A program made the translations under genes and the position numbers. This document shows, piece after piece, positions 53,556 through 63,929 of a stretch of 64,000 bases of DNA. The stretch is taken from assembly GCF_021730615.1 (NCBI RefSeq), contig NZ_JAJLMN010000001.1:62001-126000 (forward strand), read 5' to 3'. The notes under the pieces were generated by a model, which did no database searches, was not told where the DNA came from, and saw only the letters and a list, made by a program, of their open reading frames with translations. Positions within the stretch are counted from its first letter, which is position 1, and every line of letters starts with the position of its first letter. This DNA comes from Lichenibacterium dinghuense (GTDB lineage: Bacteria > Pseudomonadota > Alphaproteobacteria > Rhizobiales > Beijerinckiaceae).

Positions 53556-54409
53556 GGATGCGCGACCTCCTGCCGCGGCGCGTCCGCGGGCCGCTCGGCG
53601 CCGCGGGGCGGCGCGCCTTCGCGGCGCTCGCCGGCCCGCTCCAGCCCGCCGTCGCCCCCGGCTCCGTCGTGGTGCTCTGCCACTGCCACTATCCCGACCT
53701 CGTGCCGGAACTGGCCCGGCTCCTGCGGGCGCTGCCGCGCGGTGCCGCCGTCCACGTCTCGTCGGCCGATCCGGCGGTGTTCTCGGCGTGGGAGCGCCGC
53801 TGGCGCGGAGCGCGCGCGCCGATCCGCTTCCATCCGACGGAGAACCGCGGACGCGACCTCCTGCCCTTCATCACGGTCGCGCGGAGCCTCGACCTCGCCC
53901 CGGACGCGGTCGTGCTGAAGGTGCACGGCAAGCGGAGCGCCTATACGGCGGCGGGCTCCTGGTGGCGGCGCGACACCTTGCGCTCCCTGCTCCCCGGCCC
54001 CTTCGCCGTGCGTCGCATCCTCGCTCGCTTCGCCGCCGACCCCCGGCTCGCGCTGCTCGGAGCGCCCGGCTCCGTCCTCGGCCACCCGGTCTACTGGGGC
54101 CGCAACAGGGACAATGTGGCGGCGCTGATGTGCACCCTCACGGGAGCCGAGACGCACGACGAGGACCTCGCCTTCGTGGCGGGCTCGATGTTCTGGATCC
54201 GCGGCGCCTACCTGTCGGCCCTGCTGCCGCGCCTCGACCCGACGCGTTTCGAACCCGAGCCGATCGGCCAGGACGGCTCCTATGCCCACGCGGTGGAGCG
54301 CGTGATCGGCTTGGCGGCCCTCGCCTGGGGTTGGCACATCGGCGAAGTCGACGTGCCCGAGCCGCTGTCGCCCGATGCCGTCCGGCATCGCAGGCTGCGA
54401 TACCTGTGA
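53552..54409 (+). CDS. RgpF-like rhamnan/glycan synthesis protein
   Basis: A 285-residue protein related to RgpF (rhamnan synthesis F family). Family marks are FHPTENRGRDLLPF, VVLKVHGKRSAYT and WWRRDTLRSLL, then FVAGSMFWIRGAYL near the C-terminus. The ATG overlaps the previous stop. RgpF proteins take part in rhamnose-glucose polymer assembly; here the exact sugar is unknown. It is the last gene of the glycan operon before the IS element. Confidence 0.85.
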   Translation: MRMRDLLPRRVRGPLGAAGRRAFAALAGPLQPAVAPGSVVVLCHCHYPDLVPELARLLRALPRGAAVHVSSADPAVFSAWERRWRGARAPIRFHPTENRGRDLLPFITVARSLDLAPDAVVLKVHGKRSAYTAAGSWWRRDTLRSLLPGPFAVRRILARFAADPRLALLGAPGSVLGHPVYWGRNRDNVAALMCTLTGAETHDEDLAFVAGSMFWIRGAYLSALLPRLDPTRFEPEPIGQDGSYAHAVERVIGLAALAWGWHIGEVDVPEPLSPDAVRHRRLRYL

Positions 54410-54455
54410 CGTCGCGAGCGAGCTGTCACACGCCTTCCGGCGGACCGACTCGGCC

Positions 54456-55600
54456 TGGATCGGATTCCGCTTGCGTTGCGATCGGCGTAGCCTGTGTGTC
54501 TGGCAGGAGGTCTGAGCCATGGCGCGCGTTGCGGAACACCTGAGCGTTGCGGATCTGGAGCAGCGGTTTCGGAGCTGTCCCGAGCCGATCGAGGCGCGCC
54601 ACCTGCAGGTGATCTGGCTTCTGGCGCAGGGCCACACGGTGGGGGCGACGAGCAAGGTCACGTCCTTCGGGCCGCGCTGGATCGAGCAATCGCTGGAGCG
54701 CTACAACGCGTCCGGGCCCGACGCTCTGGGCGACGGACATCGGCATAACGGCCCTGAGCCGCGCCTGCTCACGCCCGAGGTGCTGGAGGTGGTTCGGCTG
54801 CGCCTGGCCGAGCCGCCGCCCGACGGCGGGCTGTGGTCGAGCCGCAAGGTGGCCGACGTCATCGCGGCTCATCTCGGGCTGGAGCGCGTACGGCCTCAGC
54901 GCGGCTGGGACGCGTTGCAGGCGCTAAGCTACTCGCTGCAGCGGCCGCGGCCGAAGAACCCGAAGTTCGCCACCGCTGAGACGGCTGAGGCAATCAAAAG
55001 AAGCTGGCGGGCGCCGTCACTGCCGAAGCCGCGGCCCAGCCCGGCATGTTGATCGAGGTCTTCCGCGCCGACGAGCACCGCCTCGGCCTGAAGCCGGTCC
55101 TGCGCTCGGTGTGGGCCCTAAGGGCGAGCGTCGATCGCCGAAGGCCACCACCGCTTCCAGTGGCTCGATGTGACGGCCTTTGTGGGCCCGGCCACGGGCG
55201 AACGGGTTTGGTACCTGTCCAACGGCGTGTCGAAACCGCTGTTTGCCGGTCTGCTCGACGCCTTCGCCAAGGAGGTGGGTGCCGGTTCCACCAAGCGCGT
55301 CGTGCTGCTGCTCGACAACGCCGGCTTTCACACCCGCCCGGGCCTCACCGTCCCGGACGGTCTCAGGCTCGTCTACCTGCCGCCCTACAGCCCCGAACCG
55401 CAGCCCGCCGAAACGCTCTGGACGCTGGTTGACGAACCCGCCGTCGACAGGTTCATCCCCGGCCTGGACGCGCTCGAAAACATCGTCAGCGAGCGATGCC
55501 GACACCTCACCACCCGCCAGGCCGACATCAGCTCACGCACCAGCTTCGCCTGGTGGCCTAAAAATCACCCCCCGAGCTGATCAAACGGAAAGCGTATCAC
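54456..55600 (+). mobile_element. Decayed IS630-family insertion sequence
   Basis: An element of about 1.1 kb bearing a broken IS630-type transposase. Imperfect inverted repeats can be aligned: GATCGGATTCCGCTTG at 54458-54473 and the reverse complement of 55582-55598 (GATACGCTTTCCGTTTG). The exact ends and a TA target duplication could not be fixed by eye. It separates the surface-glycan genes from a GNAT gene whose start codon lies at the right end. Confidence 0.7.
54519..55580 (+). pseudogene. IS630-family transposase, frameshifted
   Basis: The N-terminal part (from ATG 54519, helix-turn-helix HLQVIWLLAQGHTVGATSKV) and the C-terminal catalytic part (VVLLLDNAGFH with the second Asp, LPPYSPEPQPAETLW with the Glu) are in the same frame, but the middle is not. 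One base seems lost in the A-run near 54995-55002, another in GGGCCC near 55109-55114, and a third near 55130-55135; the three losses restore the frame. The middle segment MLIEVFRADEHRLGLKPVLR is readable in the shifted frame from 55046. The enzyme is inactive unless frameshifting rescues it. Confidence 0.82.
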
Positions 55601-56062
55601 TTGAGCATCACGGTCCGAGAGGACGATCTCACCCACGCCGCCGTCCAGGACCTGCTGGCGCTGCATCTTCGCGGCATGCGCGACTCCTCGCCGCCCGGCG
55701 GCGTCTTCGCGCTGGACCTGTCGGGCCTTCGCGATCCGGCGGTGACGGTCTTCTCCGCCTGGGACGGCGATCGACTCGCGGGCATCGGCGCCCTGAAGGC
55801 GCTCGGCGACGGCGCCGGGGAGATCAAGTCGATGCGGACCCATCCCGACCACCTCCGCCGGGGCGTCGGCGCACGCCTCCTCGACCACATCATCGCGCGC
55901 GCCCGGTCGCGCGGCCTCCGGCGGCTCAGCCTGGAGACGGGCAGCGGCCCGGCCTTCGAGCCGGCGCTGGCCCTCTACCGCCGGAGGGGTTTCGTGGACG
56001 GCGGCCCCTACGCCGCCTACGAGCAGAACAGGTTCAGCCGGTTCCTCCACTTGTCGCTGTGA
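55601..56062 (+). CDS. GNAT acetyltransferase
   Basis: A 153-residue GNAT enzyme. SITVREDDL begins the fold; EIKSMRTHPDHLRRGVGARLL is the acetyl-CoA-binding motif, and RRLSLETGSGPAFEPALALYRRRGF completes it. The apparent start is a TTG at 55601, right at the IS right end, with GGAAAG from the IS tail as a possible ribosome-binding site. The protein seems full length, so the insertion spared the reading frame but replaced the native upstream region. Confidence 0.85.
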   Translation: MSITVREDDLTHAAVQDLLALHLRGMRDSSPPGGVFALDLSGLRDPAVTVFSAWDGDRLAGIGALKALGDGAGEIKSMRTHPDHLRRGVGARLLDHIIARARSRGLRRLSLETGSGPAFEPALALYRRRGFVDGGPYAAYEQNRFSRFLHLSL

Positions 56063-56120
56063 TCTGTGGCCGGCCCGGAGCGGGCGCCCCACCCCTGCTC
56101 CGCGCAGGCCGGGACCGGCG

Positions 56121-57947
<1,827 letters not shown>

Positions 57948-58033
57948 GGTCCCCGCGTCTTCACGTTGGCGTCGACGCCGAAAGGTAGCATCCGCCGGGC
58001 CGGTTGACAGAGGCCGCCCGCGGACGGGCGGCG

Positions 58034-58975
58034 TCAGGGCAGGCGCGCGAGCCGCTCGGTCAGGAGCGCGAAGAAGCCCGCATCGTCGACCTCGCGCAGG
58101 AACAGGGCGTTCGGCTCGCGCTTCGTCACGCGCCAATAGTCCGCCACCGTCATGCCGAGGGTCAGCGGGCTCGCGCATTCCACCGTGACGTTGACCCGCC
58201 GTCCGCCGTAGAGGTCGGGGCGCAGCAGCCAGGCGATGACGTTGGGATCGTGGATGGGCGCGCCGGCGCCGGCGTACTTCTCCTTGTCGAAGCGCTCCGA
58301 GAAGCCGAGCATCCCCGCCACCGTGGCGCCCGCGCGGTTGCCGAGCGCGCGGAAGGCGTCGAGCCGCGCCGGCGTGGCGAGGGCGCGGTGGGTGACGTCG
58401 AGCGGCAGCATGGTGACCGGCACGCCCGAGCGCATGACGACGTCCGCGGCCTCGGGGTCGACGTAGACGTTGAACTCGGCCGTCGGCGTGATGTTGCCGA
58501 CCTCGAAGTAGGCGCCGCCCATCATCACGATCTCGCGGATGCGCGGCGCGATCTCCGGCGCGCGGTTGAGCGCCAGGGCCACGTCGGTCAGCGGGCCCAG
58601 CGTGCACAGCGTCACCTCGCCGGGCTCGGCCGCCAGCAGCGTGTCGACGATGAAGTCCACGCCGTGCTGCGGGTGGAGCGGGACCTCGGGCTCCGGCAGG
58701 TCGGCCCCGTCGAGGCCCGTGCGGCCGTGGACGTGCTCGGCGGTGACGAGCGGGCGCACCAGGGGCCGCACCGCGCCGGCGTGGACGGGCAGCTCCGGCC
58801 GGCCGGCGAGCTCGACGATGCGGCGGGCGTTGCGCTCGGTCAGCGCGAGCGGCACGTTGCCCGCCACCGCCACGATGCCGAGCACGTCGAGGTCGTCGGG
58901 CGAGGCCAGCGCGAGGAGGATCGCCACGGCGTCGTCCTGGCCGGGGTCGGTGTCGATGATGATCTTGCGCGGCAT
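58034..58975 (-). CDS. Nucleoside hydrolase (IunH family)
   Basis: A 313-residue inosine-uridine-preferring nucleoside hydrolase family enzyme, which cleaves the N-glycosidic bond of ribonucleosides for salvage. The calcium-binding motif DTDPGQDD (8-15) is intact, as are MGGAYFEVGNITPTAEFN and the second metal aspartate in HDPNVIAWLL. The specific base is not predictable. It lies upstream of the GH15 gene on the same strand, 86 bases away. Confidence 0.93.
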   Translation of the reverse strand: MPRKIIIDTDPGQDDAVAILLALASPDDLDVLGIVAVAGNVPLALTERNARRIVELAGRPELPVHAGAVRPLVRPLVTAEHVHGRTGLDGADLPEPEVPLHPQHGVDFIVDTLLAAEPGEVTLCTLGPLTDVALALNRAPEIAPRIREIVMMGGAYFEVGNITPTAEFNVYVDPEAADVVMRSGVPVTMLPLDVTHRALATPARLDAFRALGNRAGATVAGMLGFSERFDKEKYAGAGAPIHDPNVIAWLLRPDLYGGRRVNVTVECASPLTLGMTVADYWRVTKREPNALFLREVDDAGFFALLTERLARLP

Positions 58976-59145
58976 GGGACCTCCGGCCGGCTGTGGGCGT
59001 CCTGCGCTTCGCGCGATCGGCAGTTTCCCCCCGGCCGCGATCTGCTCTATCGGTCTCGTCCGCGCGGGCGGTGCGCCAGCACCAGCCTCGCACCCGCGCG
59101 CCGCGTCACCCCTTCGATGGACGGCATCGGCACGGAAGACTCGGG

Positions 59146-60033
59146 ATGATCATAACGCAGAAGCTCGCCCTGGGCAGCGTCGCGGTTTCGCTCGCGGTGC
59201 TCGGGGTGAAGTTCTATGCCTGGCAGGTGACGGGCAGCGTCGCCCTTCTGTCCGACGCCCTCGAATCCATCATCAACGTCGCGACGGCCCTGGCCGCCGT
59301 CTGGGCCCTGCACGTGTCGCTGCAGCCCGCCGACGCCCGCCACCCCTACGGCCATACCAAGGCCGAGTACCTGTCGGCCGTGCTGGAAGGCGTGCTGGTG
59401 CTCTGCGCCGCGCTGGCGATCCTGCGCGAGGCCTACCTCGCCTACCTGGCGCCGCAGCCGCTGGACACGCCCTGGCTCGGCCTCGGGATCGGCGCAGTCG
59501 GGTCGGTGCTCAACGCCGGCTGGGCCATGGTGCTGCGCCGCCAGGGGCGCCGCCACCGCTCCCCGGCGCTGGTCGCCGACGGACGCCACCTCGAGACCGA
59601 CGTCGTCACCTCGGTCGGCGTGCTGGTCGGCGTGTCGCTGGTGGTGCTCACCGGCAAGCTCGTGCTCGACCCCGCCATCGCGGCGCTGGTCGCGCTCAAC
59701 GTGCTGTGGACGGGCTGGGGCCTGATGAAGGAGAGCGTCAACGGCCTGCTCGACGAGGGCCTGCCCGAGGAGGAGCTGACGGCCCTCAAGGCCCTGATCG
59801 CCGCCAACGCCGAGGGCGCCATCGAGGCGCACGACGTGAAGACGCGCTGCGCCGGCAAGCTGACCTTCGTCGAGTTCCACCTCGTTGTGGCGGGCGACGC
59901 CACCGTGACGGCGGCGCACGACATCTGCGACCGGCTGGAGCGCGTGCTCAAGCAGGCTGTGCCGGACGCGGCGGTGACGATCCACGTCGAGCCCGAGGAC
60001 AAGCGCAAGCACCAGGGGATCGTGGTACTGTAG
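59146..60033 (+). CDS. Cation diffusion facilitator transporter
   Basis: A 295-residue metal/proton antiporter of the CDF family with six helices and a C-terminal cytoplasmic domain (metallochaperone-like fold, about 205-285). In the second helix the metal site reads SDALESIIN (36-44) with Asp37 and Glu40, in the fifth helix GRHLETD with His148 and Asp152. The ATG at 59146 begins MIITQKLALGSV. The exported metal is not determined, and the second-helix variation may point to something other than zinc. Confidence 0.9.
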   Translation: MIITQKLALGSVAVSLAVLGVKFYAWQVTGSVALLSDALESIINVATALAAVWALHVSLQPADARHPYGHTKAEYLSAVLEGVLVLCAALAILREAYLAYLAPQPLDTPWLGLGIGAVGSVLNAGWAMVLRRQGRRHRSPALVADGRHLETDVVTSVGVLVGVSLVVLTGKLVLDPAIAALVALNVLWTGWGLMKESVNGLLDEGLPEEELTALKALIAANAEGAIEAHDVKTRCAGKLTFVEFHLVVAGDATVTAAHDICDRLERVLKQAVPDAAVTIHVEPEDKRKHQGIVVL

Positions 60034-60055
60034 CGGAGGTTTCGCGGAGGCCGCC

Positions 60056-60391
60056 ATGGCCGATGGGATCGTCACCCTGAAGGAGCGGCACCGCCGCAAG
60101 ATGGAGCGCATGGAGGCGGCGATCGTCGCGATCGACGCCGCGCTGCTCGCCTACGCGCGCGAGCACGGCGGCCGCTTCATCCGGTTCGGCTCGACCGCCG
60201 AGGGGCGCATGCGCGATCACAGCGACGTCGATATCGTCGCCGACTTCCCCGGCGAGGGCAGCCTGCTGGCGGCCGGCTTCGCCGAAGACCTCTGCCATGC
60301 GAACGGGATGACGCCGGACGCGCAGGCCGGAGCCTACCTGTCCTCGACCTTCAAGGCCGAGGCCGAGCGCCGGGGCGTCGTGATCGCATGA
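60056..60391 (+). CDS. mntA: MNT-domain nucleotidyltransferase, antitoxin of HepT pair
   Basis: A 111-residue minimal nucleotidyltransferase. The active-site motif GS-x10-DxD is intact (Gly45-Ser46, Asp57-Val-Asp59, in FGSTAEGRMRDHSDVD). In characterised MntA/HepT systems, MntA neutralises the HepT RNase by adding AMP to its tyrosine. Its stop overlaps the next start (ATGA at 60388-60391). The longer N-terminal helix (about 1-35) is unusual for MntA. Confidence 0.82.
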   Translation: MADGIVTLKERHRRKMERMEAAIVAIDAALLAYAREHGGRFIRFGSTAEGRMRDHSDVDIVADFPGEGSLLAAGFAEDLCHANGMTPDAQAGAYLSSTFKAEAERRGVVIA

Positions 60392-60861
60392 TGGCCGCGC
60401 GATGGGCGGACATCGAGCGCAGCCTCGCGAATTCGCGGCTCCACTTCGCCATGGCGATCGAGGCCTTCGAGGAGGTCAAGGGCGCCACGAGCGACAAGCA
60501 ACGGTACTTCCGGCGCGGGTCCTTCATGCACGCCATGCTGGCCGGCTACACGTCCTTCGAGAACGCGATGAAGGATCTGACGGGCCTGCTCGAGGAGCCG
60601 CTGCCCGCGGGCCACGACTGGCACAGGGCCCTGATCGAGAGGCTCGCGGCGCCGCTCGCGGGACAGCGCCCGGCCGTCCTGGACGACGAACGGCTGGTGA
60701 TCGCGATCGACGCCCTGCGCGGCTTCCGGCACGTCGCGGCCCACGCCTACGACCGGTTCGACGACGACCGGGCCGCGGTCGCCGCCTCCAAAGCCGGCGT
60801 CTTCCTCGACGGCATCGGCCCCGCCCTCGCCCGCTTCCGCGCGGTCATCGACCCGGACTGA
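60388..60861 (+). CDS. hepT: HEPN-domain protein, probable HepT toxin
   Basis: A 157-residue alpha-helical HEPN protein. Near the C-terminus it carries the HepT RNase motif R-x4-H-x-Y: Arg114, His119 and Tyr121 in RHVAAHAY. The tyrosine is the residue AMPylated by MntA in studied pairs. Overlap with mntA and the intact motifs make a toxin-antitoxin function likely. Confidence 0.82.
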   Translation: MMAARWADIERSLANSRLHFAMAIEAFEEVKGATSDKQRYFRRGSFMHAMLAGYTSFENAMKDLTGLLEEPLPAGHDWHRALIERLAAPLAGQRPAVLDDERLVIAIDALRGFRHVAAHAYDRFDDDRAAVAASKAGVFLDGIGPALARFRAVIDPD

Positions 60862-60868
60862 GCGTCCC

Positions 60869-61528
60869 TCAGCCCTTCAGCGCGCGAATCACCGCCTGCC
60901 CGTCGGGCGAAGCCCATTCGGCCGGCCCCGCCATGCGGCCGATCTCGCAGCCGTTCCTGTCCACGAGCAGCGTCGTCGGCAGGCCGAGCAGCCCGCCCTG
61001 GCGCTTCAGGGCCTGCAGCACGTCGGCCGTGGGGTCGGAATAGAGCGGGAGGTCCTGGATGCCGTTCTGCTTCAGGAACTCGGCCGGGCGGTCGAGCCGC
61101 GCCGTGTCGACGTTCACGGCGACGACCTGGAAATCCGACCCCCCCTGCTCCCGCTGGAGGGCGTCGAGCGCCGGCATCTCCTTGCGGCAGGGCACGCACC
61201 ACGTCGCCCACAGGTTCACGAGGAGGGCCTTGCCCTTGAAGGCGGCGAGGCTCGTGGGCTGGCCGTCCGGGGTGCGGAACGCGATCTCGGGCTCGGCACG
61301 GGCGGGCTGGGCGAGGCTCAGCGCCGCCACCTCGCCGCGGATCAGCGGGTCGAGCCGCGCCGTGGTGGCCGCCGCCGCCGGGCAGGCCGCGGCCCCGCCC
61401 TTGCTAGGGCCCGTCACGCCATATACGACCGCCGCGACCCCGACGGCCACGACCGTCCCCAGAGCGATGCGGCGCGCCCGACGGGGGCGGGCGGGTGCGG
61501 GCTGGGGCGACTGGGGCGCGTCCGACAT
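60869..61528 (-). CDS. tlpA: Periplasmic thiol:disulfide oxidoreductase TlpA
   Basis: A 219-residue membrane-anchored thioredoxin-like protein. The N-terminal helix (about 21-42) tethers it to the inner membrane with the domain in the periplasm. The active site is WCVPC, and the cis-proline lies in GLPTTLLVD. TlpA reduces apo-proteins such as cytochrome oxidase assembly factors. The ATG (61526-61528) faces the argH start 24 bases away, a pairing conserved in this bacterial group. It converges with hepT. Confidence 0.88.
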   Translation of the reverse strand: MSDAPQSPQPAPARPRRARRIALGTVVAVGVAAVVYGVTGPSKGGAAACPAAAATTARLDPLIRGEVAALSLAQPARAEPEIAFRTPDGQPTSLAAFKGKALLVNLWATWCVPCRKEMPALDALQREQGGSDFQVVAVNVDTARLDRPAEFLKQNGIQDLPLYSDPTADVLQALKRQGGLLGLPTTLLVDRNGCEIGRMAGPAEWASPDGQAVIRALKG

Positions 61529-61552
61529 TCTTGAATTCGATCCGAGGCTTCG

Positions 61553-62932
61553 ATGAGCAACGCGATGTGGGGCGGCCGGTTCACGTCGAGCCCCGACAGC
61601 ATCATGGAGGAGATCAACGCCTCCATCGGCTTCGACCAGCGCCTCGCCGCGCAGGACATCGCCGGATCGAAGGCGCATGCCGCCATGCTGGCCGCGCAGG
61701 GCATCGTGTCGGCCGACGACGTCGCCGCCATCCACGCGGGCCTAGACCGCATCGCGGGCGAAATCGAGGCCGGCACCTTCACGTTCTCCCGGGCGCTGGA
61801 GGACATTCACATGAACGTGGAGTCGCGGCTCGCCAGCCTGATCGGCGACGCCGCGGGGCGGCTCCACACGGCGCGCTCGCGCAACGACCAGGTGGCGCTC
61901 GACTTCCGCCTGTGGGTCCGCGAGACGCTCGACGGCGTCGACGCCGCCCTGCACGACCTCCAGCTCGCGCTCGCCGAGAAGGCGCTCGCCCACGCCGACA
62001 GCGTGATGCCGGGCTTCACCCACCTCCAGTCCGCCCAGCCGGTGACGCTCGGCCACCACCTGATGGCCTACGTCGAGATGATCGCGCGCGACCGGGGGCG
62101 CTTCTCGGACGCGCGGCGGCGCATGAACGAGTCGCCGCTGGGATCGGCCGCGCTGGCCGGCACCTCCTACCCCATCGACCGGCACGCGGTCGCCGAGGCG
62201 CTCGGCTTCGACCGGCCGACCGCCAATTCGCTCGACAGCGTGTCGGACCGCGACTTCGCTCTCGAAGCCCTGTCGGCGGCGGCGATCTGCGCCGTGCACC
62301 TGTCGCGCTTCGCCGAAGAGATCGTGCTCTGGGCGACGCCGCAGTTCGGCTTCGCGGCGCTGTCGGACAGGTTCTCCACCGGCTCCTCCATCATGCCGCA
62401 GAAGCGCAACCCTGACGCGGCCGAGCTCGTGCGCGGCAAGTCGGGCCGGGTGATCGGCGACCTGATCGGGCTGCTCGTGGTGATGAAGGGGCTGCCGCTC
62501 GCCTATTCCAAGGACATGCAGGAGGACAAGGAGGGCACGTTCGACGCGCTCGACGCCCTCGCCCTCACGATCCCCGCCATGGCCGGCATGGTGCGCGACA
62601 TGACGCCGGACCTCGACCGCATGAATGCCGCGGCGGGCTCGGGCTTCTCCACCGCCACCGACCTCGCCGACTGGCTGGTGCAGAAGCTCGACATGCCGTT
62701 CCGCCAGGCCCACCATGTCACGGGACGCATCGTGGCGCTGGCAGCCGAGCGCGGCTCCACGCTCGAAGCCCTGCCGCTCGGCGCCATGCAGGCGGTCGAG
62801 CCGCGCATCACCGCGGCGGTGTTCGACGTGCTCGGGGCCGACCGGTCGGTGGCGAGCCGCACCAGCTACGGCGGCACCGCGCCCGCCAACGTGCGGGCGC
62901 AGGCCGAAGCCTGGCTGGCGAAGCTGAAGTAG
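61553..62932 (+). CDS. argH: Argininosuccinate lyase
   Basis: A 459-residue fumarase/aspartase-superfamily enzyme for the last step of arginine synthesis, releasing arginine and fumarate. The signature [12 protein letters not shown] with the catalytic serine, [10 protein letters not shown] and [12 protein letters not shown] are all present. Length is normal. It is divergent from tlpA. Confidence 0.97.
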   Translation: MSNAMWGGRFTSSPDSIMEEINASIGFDQRLAAQDIAGSKAHAAMLAAQGIVSADDVAAIHAGLDRIAGEIEAGTFTFSRALEDIHMNVESRLASLIGDAAGRLHTARSRNDQVALDFRLWVRETLDGVDAALHDLQLALAEKALAHADSVMPGFTHLQSAQPVTLGHHLMAYVEMIARDRGRFSDARRRMNESPLGSAALAGTSYPIDRHAVAEALGFDRPTANSLDSVSDRDFALEALSAAAICAVHLSRFAEEIVLWATPQFGFAALSDRFSTGSSIMPQKRNPDAAELVRGKSGRVIGDLIGLLVVMKGLPLAYSKDMQEDKEGTFDALDALALTIPAMAGMVRDMTPDLDRMNAAAGSGFSTATDLADWLVQKLDMPFRQAHHVTGRIVALAAERGSTLEALPLGAMQAVEPRITAAVFDVLGADRSVASRTSYGGTAPANVRAQAEAWLAKLK

Positions 62933-62975
62933 CCTGGTCTCCGAAGGGCCTCGGCGCTTCGATCCCGCGTCTCGT

Positions 62976-63875
62976 TCAAAACTCCGACGCCGCCAGCCGC
63001 TCGACGAGCCAGCGCCCGGCCGGGCCCGGCGGCGCCTCGGGGCGGTGCACAGCGAAGATGCGGTATTCCACCGGCTCCCAGCCGTCGATGTGGAGCACGA
63101 CGAGGCGCCCGCGCGCGACGTCGCCTGCCACCATCGCATCCGGCATGCCGCCCCAGCCGAGGCCGGCGAGCAGCAGCGCGCGCTTGGCCCCGAGGTCGCC
63201 GAGCCGCCAGGTTTCGGGCGACAGCACGCCGAAGTCCTGCCCGCGCGTGAGGTCGGAGCGGTCGGTCAGCACGAGCTGCACGTGGTCGCGCAGCGCGGCG
63301 CGCGGGATGGGGCCGCGCAGCGCCGCGAGGGGGTGGTCCGGCGAGGCCACCTGCAGCAGGCGCACCCCGCCGATCGGCCGGTGCTCCAGCCCGGGGGTGG
63401 TGCGTGCGAGCGGCCCGCAGACTCCGACCGCGCAGGTGCCGTCGAGCACGAGCCGCGCCACGGCGCCCAGCGCCTCGACGGACAGCCGCAGCGTCACGCT
63501 CGGGAAGGCCGCGCGGAAGGCCGACAGCGCTTCCACCAGGGTCGCGGTCGGCAGCATCACGTCCACCACCACGGCGAGCTCGGCTTCGAGCCCCGCCAGC
63601 AGCCCGGTCGCCCGCGCCCGCAGCCCGTCGACGCCCATCGTCACCCGGCGCGCCTCGGCGAGCAGCACGGCGCCGGCCTCGGTCAGCGTCGGGCGGCGCG
63701 TCGCGCGGTCGAACAGCTTCAGCCCGCCGAGCTGCTCCTCCAGGGTGGCGATGGCGTAGCTGATCACGGACTGCTGGCGGTTCAGCGCCCGCGCGGCCGC
63801 CGAGAAGCTGCCCGCTTCCGCCACGGCCACGAAGGTGCGGAGCTGGTCGAGCGAGGGGGAGCCGAGGGCGGGCAT
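62976..63875 (-). CDS. LysR-family transcriptional regulator
   Basis: A 299-residue LysR regulator with an N-terminal winged helix-turn-helix (DQLRTFVAVAEAGSFSAAARALNRQQSVISYAI, residues about 9-41) and a periplasmic-binding-protein-like effector domain. Target and ligand are unknown. It probably controls a divergent gene beyond the right edge. An AT-rich dyad lies upstream. Confidence 0.92.
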   Translation of the reverse strand: MPALGSPSLDQLRTFVAVAEAGSFSAAARALNRQQSVISYAIATLEEQLGGLKLFDRATRRPTLTEAGAVLLAEARRVTMGVDGLRARATGLLAGLEAELAVVVDVMLPTATLVEALSAFRAAFPSVTLRLSVEALGAVARLVLDGTCAVGVCGPLARTTPGLEHRPIGGVRLLQVASPDHPLAALRGPIPRAALRDHVQLVLTDRSDLTRGQDFGVLSPETWRLGDLGAKRALLLAGLGWGGMPDAMVAGDVARGRLVVLHIDGWEPVEYRIFAVHRPEAPPGPAGRWLVERLAASEF

Positions 63876-63916
63876 GCGGGCGTGACATCCTCGGCGCGGT
63901 CGCGGAGATTCGGCGG

Positions 63917-63929
63917 AAGCTTAAAGCTT
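63917..63929. promoter_or_regulatory. Candidate LysR operator dyad
   Basis: AAGCTT, one base, AAGCTT at 63917-63929 forms a two-fold symmetric, AT-rich site in an otherwise GC-rich stretch, 42 bases upstream of the LysR start codon. It is a plausible self-regulatory binding site. Confidence 0.4.
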
